A stretch of 64,000 bases of DNA from Aristolochia californica (lineage: Eukaryota; Streptophyta; Magnoliopsida; Piperales; Aristolochiaceae): NCBI GenBank assembly GCA_029961685.1, contig JARWKL010000006.1, forward strand, positions 18,849,276-18,913,275, written 5' to 3'. The translations under genes were made by a program, and so were the position numbers. How positions within the stretch are numbered: position 1 is the stretch's first letter; every line of letters begins with the position of its first letter. Under the pieces are notes generated by a model. That model was not told where the DNA came from and searched no databases. It worked only from the letters and a program-made list of their open reading frames with translations. Below are positions 26,365 to 40,121 of the stretch, piece by piece.

Positions 26365-27055
26365 TCCTCCTCTTCAGTTGATTGCAAAACCCAATACATA
26401 AAAACTAAAAGAGCTTAAAATCCTTAAAAATCACAGATAGTTTTTGGAATTATCTCTCTCAGCATTTGTGCAATTCCATTTTGGTTGTTCAATGTTTTTT
26501 GAAATCCAAACTTGAGTTTTTACCCTCCTATACTTCCCTAAAACAAAAAGAAATGGTACATAGATCACAACAAAATGAAAATTTTAAAGTTTATGTATGC
26601 AAAAAAAGGAAAACAATAGTAAATGTAAGTGAAGAAATTTTTTTCATGCACTAAAAATGAACACCAAAGGTTTGTTATCCATGTTTGGGAAATTCCACTA
26701 GTACAACCCTAAATAAATTGGTGGAATTTATAAGAAAGAGATTTCTAATTGATCCTAACATGTTTTAAATTTGCTGGATAAGCATGCCTGAAACATGTTA
26801 AAGATGCAAATGACCTAATGATCCAAAAAATTCAAGGAGTAGAATAAATTAAATTCTCATTTTAACGTGTTGTGGTATATTTACCAGAGCCAAACAACCC
26901 ACTTTTTGCCATATTACAAAATGCGGACCTAACAATCATAGATCATCATAAATGTTTTGATCGATTCATGACGTGTAACGGCTATAATATTTGTTAGAAA
27001 TGACTTACGGTTAGGGAGTCAACTCTGAGTTAAAAATGTCTCGCCCCCCTCTTCT

Positions 27056-28149
27056 AATGATTGCAAAACCCAATATATAAAAAACTAAACAGTTTACGTT
27101 CCTTAAAAATCACAGATACATTTTTATATTTATCTCTCTAGGCATTTGTGCATTTCAATTTTGGATGTTCAATTTTTCTTCAAATCCAAACTTGAGTTTT
27201 CTCTCTCCCATTTTTCTCATAAACAAAAAGATAAGACTAATAGATCACAACAAAATAAAAATTTTAGAGTTTATGTATGCAAAAAATTGAAAACTATAAT
27301 AAATGTATGTGAAGAAAAATATTTCACGCAGTAAAACTGAACACCAAAGTTTTGTTATCCATGTTTGGGAAATTCCACTAGTACAACCCCTAATAGCTTG
27401 GTGGAATTTTATAAGAAAGAAATTTCTAATTGATCCTAACATGCTTTAAATGTGATGGATATGCATGCCTGAAACATGTTGAAGATGCAAATGACCTAAT
27501 GATCCAAAAATGAAACTCTCAAGTTAACGTGCAGTGGGATATTTACCTGAGCCAAACAACCCACTTTTTGCCTATTTTACAAAAAGCAAACCTAACAATC
27601 ATAGATCATCGTAAGTGTTTTAATTGATTAAAGATGTGTAACGACCAAAATTTTCTTTGAAATGACAAAATTAAAATTTTAGAGTTTATTTATGCAAAAA
27701 ATTGAAAACTACAATAAAAGTAAGTGAAGAAAATTATTTCATTCACTTAAAATGAACACCAAAGTTTTGTTATCCATGTTAAGGAAATTCCACTAGTGCA
27801 ACCCCTAATAGCTATCTGAAATTTTATACGAAACAAATTTCTGATTGAACCTAACATGTTTTAAATGTGGTAGATATGTATCCCTAAAACTTGTTCAAGA
27901 TGAAAATGACATAAAGATCAAAAAATTTCAAGGAGTAAAAAAAATTAAATTCTCAAGTTAATGTGTGGTGGGGTATTTAGCAGAGCCAAACAACCCACTT
28001 TTTGCCGATCTTACACAAAGTGGACCTAACAATCATAGATCATCGTAAATGTTTTGATTGATTAATGATGTGTAATGGCTATAACTATTGTTAGAAATGA
28101 CCAATTTGGTAGTCAACAATCAGTTAAAAATTCCTCGCCCCCCTCTTCC
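27056..28149 (+). repeat. Two monomers fused by deletion, 1094 bp
   Basis: Between anchors 27056 and 28150 there is room for 1.6 units. At about 27664 the sequence jumps from GAAATGAC, near the end of one unit, into AAAATTAAAATTTTAGAG, well inside the next. About 270 bp are lost, including the C-tract, the anchor, the TATATAAAAA stretch and the T-run. There is at most a two-base overlap at the junction. A smaller deletion of about 25 bp lies at about 27512. Confidence 0.88.
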
Positions 28150-30180
28150 GATGATTGCAAAACCCAATATATAATAAACTAAAAGAGTTTACAATCCTTA
28201 AAAATCACAGATACTTTTTGGAATTATCTCTCTCAGCATTTGTGCATTTCCATTTTGAATGTTAAATTTTTTTTCAAATCCAAACTTGAGTTTTCACTCA
28301 CCCATTTTTCTTGTAAACAAAAAGATAAGACAAATACATCACAAAAAAATAAATTTCTTAGAGTTTATGTATGGAAAAAATTGAAAACTAAAATAAATGT
28401 AAGTGAATAAAATTATTTCATGCACTAAAAACGAACACCAAAGTTTTCATATCCCTGTTTGGGAAATTCCACTAGTACAACGTTGCCCTAATTGCTTGGT
28501 GGAATTCTATAAGAAAGAGATTTCTATTTGATTCTAAGATGTTTTAAATGTGGTGGATATGCTTGTCTGAAGCATGTTGAAGATGCAAATGACTTCATGA
28601 TCCAAAAATTTCAAGGAGTAGAAAATATTAAATTCTACAGTTAACGTTCGGTGGGATATTTACAAGTGCCAAACCACCCACTTTTATCCTATTTTTAAAA
28701 ATGTGGACGTAACAATCAATGATCATCGTAAATGGTTTGATCGACTAATGATGTGTAACAGCTATAAATTTTTTTAGAAATGATGTATGGTTTGGGAGTC
28801 AAAACTCAGCTAAAAATGCCTCACCATCCCTCTTCCGATGATTGCAAAACCCAATATAAAAAAACTAAAAGTGTTTAAAATCCTTAAAAAGCATAGATAC
28901 TTTTTAGAATTATAACTGTCAGCAATTGTGCTTCATTTTGGATGTTCAATTTTTTTTCAAATCCAAACTTGATTTTTCACTCTCCCATTTTTCTCGTAAT
29001 AAAAAATATAAGGCAAGTAATTCACAAAAAAATGAAAATTTTTGAGTTTAGGTATGCAAAAAATTGAAAAATATATTAAATGTAAGTGACAACAATTATT
29101 TCACGTACTAAAAATGAACACCATAGTTTTGCTATCCATGTGTGGGAAATTGCACTAGTACAACCCTTAATAGCTTAGTGGAATTTTATAAGAAAGAAAT
29201 TTCTAATTGATCCACACATGTTTTAAATGTGGTGGATATGCTTGCCTGAAACATGTTGAAGATGCAAATGACCTAATGATCCAAAAATTTCGAGTAGAAA
29301 AAATTAAATTCTCAAGTTATCGTGCGGTGGGATACTTACCTGGGCCAAACAACCAATTTTTGCCTATTTTACAAAAAGCGGACCTAATAATCATAGTTCA
29401 TCATAAATGTTTTGATCGATTCATGCTATGTAATGACTTTAATTTTTTTTAGAAATGACTTATGGTTAGGGAGCAACCACTCAGTTAGAAATTCCTTGCC
29501 CCCCTCTTCCGATGATTGCAAAACCCAATATATAAAAAAGTAAAAGAGTTCACATTCCTAAAACATCACAGATACTTTTTGGAAATTTCTCTCTCAGCAT
29601 TTGTGCATTTCCATTCCAGATGTTCAATTTTTTTCAAATCCAAACTTGAGTTTTCACTCGTCCATTTTTCTCGTAAACAAAAATATAAGGCAAATAGATC
29701 AGAACAAAAAGAAAATTTTAGAGTTTATGTATGCAAAAAATTGAAAACAATAATAAATTTAAGTGAAGAAAATTAATTCACGCACTAAAAATGAACTCGA
29801 AAGTTTTGATATCCATGTTTGGGAAATTCCACTAGTACAACCCCTAATAGCTTGGTGGAATTTTATAAGAAAGAAATTGATCCAAACTTGTTTTAAATTA
29901 AATGTGGTGGATATGCATGCCTGAAACATGTTGAAGATACAAATGACCTAATGATCAAAAAATTTCTAGGAGTAGAAAAAGTTAAACTCTCAAGTTAAGG
30001 TGCAGTGGGATATTTACCAGAGCCAAACAACCCACTTTTTTCATATTTTACAAAAAGAGAACCAAACTATCATAGATCATCCTAAATGTTTTGATTGATT
30101 AATGATGTGTAACGGCTATAATTTTTGGTAGAAATACTTATAGTTAGGGACTCAACACACAGTCAAAAACGCCACGACAA

Positions 30181-30206
30181 CCCCCCCCCCCCCCCCCCCC
30201 CCCCCC
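30181..30206 (+). repeat. Poly-C tract, 26 C
   Basis: Follows ACGACAA and precedes the type 8 unit at 30211. The related units at 37429 and 44935 have only six C here. Confidence 0.94.
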
Positions 30207-31559
30207 TTCCGATGATTGCAAAACCCAATATATAAAAAACTAAAACAATTTACATTCCTTAGAAATCACATATACTTTTTGGAAATATCTCTCTCAACAT
30301 TTGTGCATTTCCATTTTGGATGTTCAATTTCTTTTCAAATCCAAACTTTAGTTTTTACTCTCCCATTTTTCTCGTAAATAAAAAGACAAGGCAAATTGAT
30401 CACATCGAAATGAAAATTTTAGAGTTTATTTACGCAAAAAATTGAAACTATAAAAAATGTAAGTGAAGAAATTTATTTCACACACTAAAAATGAACACCA
30501 ATGTTTTGTTATCCATGTTTGGGAAATTCCACTAGTACAACCCCAAATAGCTTGGTGAAATTTTATAAGAAAGAGATTTCTAATTGATCCTAATATGTTT
30601 TAAATGTGGTAGATATACATGCCTGAAACATGTTGAAGATGCAAATGACTTAATGAACCAAAAATTTCATGGTTACAAAAAATTATATTCTCAAGTTAAT
30701 GTGCGGTGGGATATTTAACTGAGCCATACAACCCATTTTTTGCCATTTTACCAAAAGCAGACCTAACAACCATAGATCATCGTAAATGTTTTGGTCGATT
30801 AGTGATGTGTAACGGCTATAATTTTTGTTAGAAATGACTTATGGTGAGGGAGTCAACACTCAGTTAAAAATGCCTTGCCCCCCACTTCTGATAATTGCAA
30901 AATCCAATATATAAGAAAATAAAAAAGTTTACTTTCCTTACAAATCACAGATACTTTTTGGAATTATCTCTCTCAGTTTTTGTGCATTTCTGTTTTGGAT
31001 ATTCAATTATTTTTCAAATTCAAACTTGAGTTATCGCTCTCCCATTTTTCTCTTAAACAAAAAGAAAGCCAAATAGATCACAAAAAAATGAAAATTTTAG
31101 AATTTATGTATGCAAAAAATATAAATGTAAGTTAAGAAAATTATTTCATGCACTAAAAATGAACACCAAGGTTTTGTTATCCATGTTTCAAAAATTCCAC
31201 TAGTACAACCCCTAATAGCTTGGTGGAATTTTATAAGAAAGAAATTTCTAATTGATCCTAACATGTTTGAAATATGGTGGATATGCATGCCTAAAACATG
31301 TTGGAGATGGCAATGACCTAATGATCCAAAAGCTTCAAGGAGTTGAAAAAATTAAATTCTCAAGTTAACGTGCGGTGGGATATTTACCGAGCCAAACAAC
31401 CCACTTTTTGCCTATTTTAAAAAAAGCGGACCTAACAATGATAGATCATCATAAATGTTTTGATCGATTAATGGTGTGGGACAACTATAATTTTTGTTTG
31501 AAATGACTTATGGTTAGCGAGTCAACACTCAGTTAAAAATGCCTCGTCCCCCCTCTTCC

Positions 31560-31998
31560 AAGGATTGCAAAACCCATTATATAAAAAACTAAAAGAGGTT
31601 AGAATACTTAAAAATCACGTATAATTTTTGGAATTATCTCTCTCAACATTTGTGCATTTCTTTTTGATGTTCAATTTTTTTTCAAATCCAAACTTGAGTT
31701 TTCACTCTCCCATTTTCAAGTAAACAAAAAGATAAGGCAAATAGATCACAACAAAATGAAAATTTTAGAGTTTATGTATGCAAAAAATTGAAAACTATAA
31801 TAAATGTAAGTGAAGAAAAATATTTCCCGCACTAAAAATGAACACCAAAGCTTGGTGGAGTTTTATAAGAAATAGATTTCTAATTGATCATCGTAAATGT
31901 TTTGATTGATTAATGATGTGTAACGGCTATAATTTTTATTAGAAACTACTTACGGTTTGGAAGTCAACACTTAGTTAAAAATACCCCACCCCTCTTCC
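31560..31998 (+). repeat. Truncated monomer with two deletions, 439 bp
   Basis: One deletion of about 70 bp joins ACACCAAAG to CTTGGTGGAG at about 31850. A second of about 215 bp joins TAATTGATC to ATCGTAAATG at about 31886-31890, where GATC is common to both sides. The GGGAAATTCC motif and the twin AACATGTT palindromes are lost. The head lacks CCATTTTGG before GATGTTCAA, a marker of type 9 units (38112, 45620). Confidence 0.88.
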
Positions 31999-34043
31999 GA
32001 TGATTGTAAAACCCAAAATATAAAAAACTAAAAGAGTTTAAAATCCTTAAAAATCACAGATACTTTTGGGAATTATCTCTCATTAGAATTTGTGCATTTC
32101 CATTTTGGATGTTCAATGTTTTTCAAATCCAAACTTGTGTTTTTACTCTCCTATTTTTCCCTAAAACAAAAAGAAAAGGCTAATAGATCACAACAAAATG
32201 AAAATTTTAGAGTTTATGTATGAACAAACTTGAAAAAAATAATAAATGTAAGTGAAGACAATTTTTTCTCGCACTAAAAATGAACTCCAAAGTTTTGTTT
32301 TCCACGTTTGGGAAATTCCACTTGTACAACCCCTAATAACTTGGTGGAATTTTATAAGAAAGAGATTTCTAATTGATCCTAACATGTTTTAAATGTGGCG
32401 GATGCATATGCCTGAAACATGTTGAAGATGCAAATGACCTAATGATCCAAAAATTTCAAGGAGTAGAATAAATTAAATTCTCAATTTAACGTGTTGTGGG
32501 ATATTTACCAAAGCCTAACAACCCACTTTTTGCCATTTGACAAAAAGCGGATCTAACAATTATAGATCATCGTAAATATTTTGATCGATTCATGACGAGT
32601 GACGGCTAATATTTTTGTTAGAAATGACTTCTGGTTCGGGAGTCAACACAGAGTTTAAAATACCTCACCTCCCTGTTTCGATGATTACAAAATCTAATAT
32701 AAAAAAAACTAAAAGAGTTTACGTACCTAAAAATTATAGATACATTTTGGAATTATCTCTCTCAGCTTTTGTGCATTTCCATTCAGGATGTTCAATTTTT
32801 TTCAAATCCAAACTTGAGTTTTCACTCTCCCATTTTTCTCGTAAACAAATAGATCTGGCAATTAGATCTCAACAAAATGAAAATGTTAGACTTTATGTAA
32901 GCAAAAAATTGAAAACTATAATAAATGGAAGTGAAGACAATTATCTCATGCACTAAAAATTAACACCAAAGTTTTGATATCCATGTTTGGGAAACTCCAC
33001 TAATACAATCCCTAATAGTGTGGTGGCATTTTAAAAGAAAGAGTTTCTAATTGATCCTAACATGTTTTAAATGTGGTGGATATGCATGCCTGAAACATGT
33101 TGAAAATGCAAATGACCTAATGATCCAAAAATGTCAAGGAGTAGAAAATATTAAATTCTCAAGTTAACGTGCGGTGGGATATTTACAAGAACCAAACAAC
33201 CCACTTTTATCCAATTTTTAAAAAAGCGGACCAAATAATCATAGATCATCGTAAATCATTTAATCGATTAATGATGTGTAATGACTATAATTTTTGTTAG
33301 AAATGACTTATGGTTTGGGAGTCAACACTCAGTTAAAAATGCCTCACTGCCCCTCTTCCGATGATTACAAAATCCACTATATAAAAAACTAAAAGAGTTT
33401 AAAATCCTTAAAAATCACAAATACTTTTTGGAATTATATCTCTCAGCATTTGTGCATTTCCATTTTGGATGTTCAATTTTTTTCCAAATCCAAACTTGAG
33501 TTTCACTCTCCCATTTTTCAAGTAATAAAAAATATAAGGCAAATAATTCACAACGAAATGAAAATTTTAGAGTTTATGTATGCAAAAAATTGAAAGCTAT
33601 AATAAATGTAAGTGACAAAAATTATTTCACGCACTAAAAAAGGACACCAAAGTTTTGATATCCATGTTTGGGAAATTCCACTAGTACAACCCCTAATAAC
33701 TTGGTGGAACTTTATAAGATAGAAATTTCTAATTGATCCTAACATGTTTTAAATGTGGTGGATATGCTTGCCTAAAACATGTTGAAGATGCAAATGACCT
33801 AATGATCCAAAAATTTCAAGGAGTAGAAACAAATTAAATTCTCAAATTAATGTGCGGTGGGATACTTACCTGAGCCAATCAACCCACTTTTTTGCCTATT
33901 TTACAAAAAGCCGACCTAACAAACATAGATCATCATAAATGTTTTGATCGATTAATTTTGTGTAACGACTATAATTTTTGTTAGAAATGACTTACGGTTT
34001 GGGAGTCAACACTTATTTAAAAATGCCTCGCTCCTCTTCTTCT

Positions 34044-37000
34044 GATGAATGCAAAACCTTATATATAAAAAACTAAATGAGTTTACAACCCTTTAAAATC
34101 ACAGATACTTTTTGGAATTATTACTCTCAGCGTTTGTCCATTTCCCTTTTGGATGTTCAATTTTTTTTCAAATCCAAACATGAGTTTTGACTCTTCTATT
34201 TTTCTATCAAACAAAAAGATAAGGCAAATAGATCACAGCAGAATGAAAATATTAGATTTTATGTATGCAAAAATATAAAACTAAAATAAATGTAAGTGAA
34301 TAAAATTATTTCACGCACTAAAAATGAACACCAAAGATTTGTTATCCATGTTTGTGAAATTCCACTAGTACAACTCCTAATAGCTTAGTGGAGTTTGATA
34401 AGAAATAGATTTCTAATTGATCCTAACATGTTTTAAATGTGGTGGATATGCATGCCTAAAACATGTTGAAGATGCAAATGACCTAATGATCCAAAAATTT
34501 GAAAGTCTAGACAAAATTAAATTCTCAAGTGAACGTGTTGTGGGATATTTACTTGAGCCATTCAACCCACTTTTTGCCTATTTTACAAAAAGTGGACCTA
34601 AAAATCATAGATCATCATAAATTTTTTGATCGATTAATAAAGTGTAACGGCTATAATTATTGTCAGAAATGACTTATGGTTTGGGAGTCAACACTCAGTT
34701 AAAAATATCTCACCCCCCCCCCCCCCCCCCCCTCTTCCGATGATTGCAAAACCCAATATATAAAAAACTAACAGAGTTTAAATTCCATAAAAATCACATA
34801 TACTTTTTGGAATTATCTCTCTCAGAATTTGTGCATTTCAATTTTGGTTGTTCAATCTTTTTCAAATCCAATCTTGAGTTTTCACGCTCCCATTTTTTTC
34901 TAAAACAAAAAGATAAGGCATTTAGAACATAACAAAATGAAAATTTTAGAGTTTAAGAGAAGAAAACTATTTCACGTACTAAAAATGAACACCAAGGTTT
35001 TGTTATCCAAGTTTTGGAAATTCCACTAGTACAACCCCTAAAAACTTGGTGGAACTTTATAAGAAAGAGATTTCTAGTTGATCCTAACATGTTTTAAATG
35101 TGGTGGATATGCATGCCCTAAACATGTTGATGATGCAAATGACCTAATGATCCAAAACTTTCATGGAGTAGAAAAAAATGAAATTCTCAAGTTTACGTGC
35201 GGTGGGATATTTACCTGAGCCAAACAACCAACTTTTTTCCTATTTTACAAAAAGTGGACCTAATAGTCATAGATCAACGTAAATGTTTTGATCGATTAAT
35301 GATTTGTAACATCTACAATTTTTATTAGAAATGACTTATGGTTTGGGAGTCAACACACAATTCAAAATGTCTCACCCCCCCTTTCGATGAAAGAAAAACC
35401 AAATATATAAAAAACTAAAAAATTTTAAAATCCTTAAAAATCACAGATAATTTATGAAATTATCTCTCTCCACATTTGTGCATTTCCATTTTGGATGTTC
35501 TGTTTTTTTTCAAATCCTAACTCAAGTATTCAGTCTCCCATTTTTTTCGTAAACAAAAAGATAAGGGACATATCTCACAACAAGATGAAAATTTTAGAAT
35601 TAATGTATGAAAAAAATTGAAAACTATAATAAATTTAAATGAAGAAAATTATTTCACGCGCTAAAAATGAACACCAAAGTTTTGTTATCCAAGTTTGGGA
35701 AATTCCACTAGTACAACCCCTAAAAACTTGTTGGAAATTTATAAGAAAGAGATTTCTAGTTGATCCTAACATGTTTTAAATGTGGTGGATATGCATGCCT
35801 GAAACATGTTGATGATGCAAATGACCTAATGATCCAAAAATTTCATGGAGAAGAAAAAAATAAATTCTCAAATTAGCCTGCAGTGGGATATTTACCTGAG
35901 CCAAACAACCCACATTTTTCCTATTTTACAAAAAGTGGACCTAATAGGCATAGATCAATGTAATTTTTGATCGATTAATGATGTGTAACAACTACAACAT
36001 TTATTTGAAATGACTTATGGTTAGGGAGTCAACACTCAGTTAAAAATGTCTCACCCCGCACTTCCGATGAAAGAAAAACCCAATATATAAAAAACTAAAA
36101 GAGTTTAAAATCCTTAAAAATCACAGATACTTTTTGGAATTATCTCTCTCAGCTTTTGTGCATTTCCATTCCGGATGTTCGATTTTTTTTGAAATCCAAA
36201 CTTGAGTTTTTTCTCTCCCATTTTTTCATAAACAAAAAGATCAGGCAAATAGATCTCAACAAAATGAAAATTTTAGAGTTTATGTATGCAAAAATTTGAA
36301 AACTATAATAAATGTAAGTGAAGAAAATTATTTCACGCACTAAAAATGAACACCAAAGTTTTGATATCCATGTTTGGGAAATTCCACTAGTACAACCCCT
36401 AATAGCTTGGTGGATTTTATAAGAAAGAAAATTCTAATTGATCCTAACATGTTTTAAAAGTGGTGGATATGCATGCCTGAAACATGTTGAAGATGCAAAT
36501 GACCTAATGATCCAAAATAGTCAAGGAGTAGAAAATACTAAATTCTAAAGTTAACTTGTGGTGGGATATTTACAAGAGCCAAACAACCCACTTTTATCCT
36601 ATTTTTAAAAAAGCGGACCTAACAATAATAGATCATCGTAAATGGTTTAATCGACTAATGATGTGTAACGGCTATAATTTTTGTTAGAAATGACTTATGG
36701 TTTCGGAGTCAACACTCAGTTAAAAATGCCTCACCGCCCCTCTTCCAATAATTGCAAAATCCAATATATAAAAGACTAAAAGAGTTTAAAATCCTTAAAA
36801 ATCACAGATACTTTTTGGAATTATATCTCTCAGCATTTGTGCATTTCCATTTTGGATGTTCAATTTTTTTTCAAATTCAAACTTGAGCTTTCACTCTCCC
36901 ATTTTTCTCGTAATAAAAAATATAAGGCAAATAATTCACAAAAAAAAGAAAATTTTAGAGTTTATGTATGGAAAAAATTGAAAGATATAATAAATTTAAG

Positions 37001-40000
37001 TGATGACAATTATTTCACGCATTAAAAATGAACACCAAAGTTTTGATATCCATGTTTGGGAAATTCCACTAGTACAACCCCTAATAACTTGGTGGAACTT
37101 TATAAGAAAGAGATTTCTAATTGATCCTAACATGTTTTAAATGTGGTGGATATGCATGCCAGAAGCATGTTGAAGATGCAAATGACCTAATAATCCAAAA
37201 TTTTCAAGGAGTAGAAAAAATTAAATTCTCAAGTTAACGTGCGGTGGGATACTTACCTGTGCCAAACAATCCACTTTTTGCCTATTTTACAAAAAGCAGA
37301 CCTAACAATAATAGATGATCGTAAATGTTTTGATTGATTCAGGACGTGTAATGGCTATAATTTTTGTTAAAAATGACTTATGGTTAGGGAGTCAACACTC
37401 AGTTAAAAATGCCTCGCCCCCCTCTTCCAATGATAGAAATACCCAATTTATAAAAAACTGAAAGAGTTTATAGTCCTAAAAAATCACAGATACATTTTGA
37501 AATTATCTCTCTCAGCTTTTGTACATTTCCATTTTGGATGTTCAATTTTTTTTCAAATCCAAATATGAGTTTTTACTCTCCCATTTTTTTCGTAAATAAA
37601 AAGATAAGGCAAATTGATAAAAAAAATGAAAATTTTAGAGTTTATTTACACAAAAAATTGAAAACTATAAAAAATGTAAGTGAAGAAAATTATTTCAGGT
37701 ACTAAAAATGAACGCCAATGTTTTGTTATCCATGTTTAGGAAATTCAACTAGTACAACCCCAAATAGCTTGGTGGGACTTTTTAATAAAGGGATTTCTAA
37801 TTGATCCAAATATGTTCTAAATGTGGTGGATATGTATGCTTGAAACATGGTAAAGATGCAAATGACTTAATGAACCAAAAATTCCAAGGACTAGAACAAA
37901 TTAAATTCTCAAGTTAACGTGCGGTGGGATACTTACCTGAGCCAAACAACCCACTTTTTGCCTATTTTACAAAAACCCGAACCTAACAATCATAGATCAT
38001 TGTAAATGTTTTGGTCGATTAATGATGTGTAACGGCTATAAATTTTTCTTAGAAATGACTTATGGTTAGGGAGTCAACAATCAGTTAAAAATGCCTTGTC
38101 CCCCCTCTTCCAATGATTGCAAAACCCAATACATAAAAAACTAATAGAGTTTAGAATCCTTAAAAATCGCAGATACTTTTTGGAATTATCTCTCTTAGCA
38201 TTTGTGCATTTGTTTTTTATGTTCAATTTTTTTTCAAATACAAACATGAGTTTTCACTCTCCCATTTTTCTAGCAAACAAAAAGATAAGGCAAATAGATC
38301 ACAACAAAATGTAAATTTTAGAGTTTATGTATGAAAAAAAATGAACACTATAATAAATGTAAGTGAAGAAAATTATTTCCTGCACTAAAAATGAACACCA
38401 AAGTTTTGTTATCCATGTTTGGGAAATTCCACTAGTACAACCCCTAATAACTTGGTGGAACTTTATAAGAAAGAGATTTGTAATTGATCCTAACATGTTT
38501 CAAATTTGGTGGATATGCATGCCTGAAACATGTTGAAGATGCAAATGACCTAATGATCCAAAAATTTCAAGGAGAAGAAAAAATTACATTCTCAAGTTAA
38601 CGTGCGGTGGGATATTTACTCGAGCCAAAACACCCACTTTTTTCCTATTTTACAAAAAAATGGACCTAACAATCATAGATTAATGATGTGTAAAGGCTAT
38701 AATTTTGGTCAGAAATAACTTACGTTTTGGGAGTCATGACTCAGTTAAAAATGCCTCCCCCTCTTCCGATAATTTCAAAACCAAATATATGAAAAACTAA
38801 AAGAGTTTACAACCCTTAAAAATCATAGATACTTTTTGGAATTATCTCTCTCAGGATTTGTTCATTTCCATTCCTGATGTTCAATTTTTTTTCAAATCCA
38901 AACTTGAGTTTTCACTCTCCTTTTTTTCTCGTAAACTAAAAGATAAGGCAAAAAGATCACAAAAAAATGAAAATTTTAGAGTTTGTGTATGCAAAAATTA
39001 GAAAACTAAAATAAATGTAAGTGAATAAAATTATTTCAAGCACTAAAAATTAACACCAAAGTTTTGTTATCCATGTTTGGGAAATTCCACTAGTACAACC
39101 CCTAATAGCTTGGTGGAATTTAATAAGGAAGAGATTTCTAATTGATCCTAGCATGTTTTAAATGTGGTGGATATGCATGGCTGAATCATGTTGAGGATGT
39201 AAATGACCTAATGATCCAAAAATTTCATGGAATAGAAAAAATTAAATTCTCAAGTTACCATGCGGTGGGATATTTACCAGAGCAAAACAACCCACTTTTT
39301 GCCGTGTTTACAAAAAGCGGACTTAAGAATCATAGATCATCGTAAATTTTTTGATTGATTGATGATGTGTAATGGCTATAATGTTTGATAGAAATGATTT
39401 ATAGTTAGGGATTCAACACTCAGTGAAAAATGCCTCTGCCGATGATTGCAAAACCCAATATATAAAAAAACTAAAAGAGTTTACAACCCTTAAAAATCAC
39501 AAATACTTTTTGGAATTATGTCTCTTAGAATTTGTGCATTTCCATTTTGGATGTTCAATTTTTTTTCTAATCCAAACTTGAGTTCTCACTCCCCTTTTTT
39601 TTCTCGAAAACAAAAAGATAAGGCAAATAGATCACTACAAAATCAAAATTTTAGAGTGTATGCAAAAAATGTAAAACTATAATAAATGTTAGAGAAGAAA
39701 ATTATTTCACCCACTAAAAATGAACATCAAAGTTTTGTTATCCATGTTTGGGAAATTTCACTTGTACAACCCCTAATATCTTGGTGGAACTTTATAAGAA
39801 AGAGATTTCTAATTGATCCTAATATGTTTTAAATATGGTGGCTATGCATGCCTCTAATATGTTGATGATGCAAATGACCTAATGATCCAAAAATTTCAAG
39901 GAGTAGAAAAAATTAAATTCTCTAGTTAACGTGCGGTGGGATATTTACCAGAGCCAAACAACCCACTTTTTTCCTATTTTACAAAAAGATGACCTAACAA

Positions 40001-40121
40001 TCATAGATCATCATAAATGTTTTGATCGATTAATGACGTGTAACGACTATAATTTTTGTTAGAAATGACTTACGGCTTGGGAGTCAACACTTATTTAAAA
40101 ATGCCTCGCCCCTCTTCTTCT
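34044..40121 (+). repeat. HOR copy A, nine monomers, 6078 bp
   Basis: Anchors are at 34044, 34739, 35386, 36066, 36747, 37429, 38112, 38768 and 39441. The copy begins with the diagnostic type 1 unit (GATGAATGCA, CTAAATGAGTTTAC, preceded by ACACTTATTTAAA), which returns at 40122 and 46301. Relative to copy B the order is 1, 2, a 3/4 fusion, a 5/6 fusion, 7, 8, 9, 10, 11. Units 36747-38112 match copy B at an offset of about 7505 bp, while units 34044-35386 match at 6078-6145 bp. This is the expected result if two units were lost here and two others were lost in B. Confidence 0.75.
34713..34732 (+). repeat. Poly-C tract, 20 C (HOR type 2, copy A)
   Basis: Follows AATATCTCA. The equivalent tract is 27 C plus an interrupted part in copy B (40795-40830) and only six C in copy C (just before 46984). 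Confidence 0.94.

Larger units (their letters stand above)
24332..34043 (+). repeat. HOR domain, left part with repeated type 5-6-7 cassettes
   Basis: Anchors are at 24332, 25014, 25696, 26377, 27056, 28150, 28837, 29511, 30211, 30890, 31560, 31999, 32680 and 33360. Units can be matched to numbered types of copy B. Type 5 is 26377 and 31999 (ACCCTCCTATACTT or CTCCTATTTTTCCC, CCCTAAAACAAAAAG, GTAGAATAAATTAAATTC). Type 6 is 27056 and 32680, and the type 6 tail also occurs in 24332 and 28150 (GTAGAAAATATTAAAT, CACTTTTATCC). Type 7 is 25014, 28837 and 33360 (TAATAAAAAATATAAGGC or a near form, plus AATTCAC). Type 8 is 30211 and type 9 is 31560. The order is scrambled compared with copies A and B. 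Confidence 0.75.
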
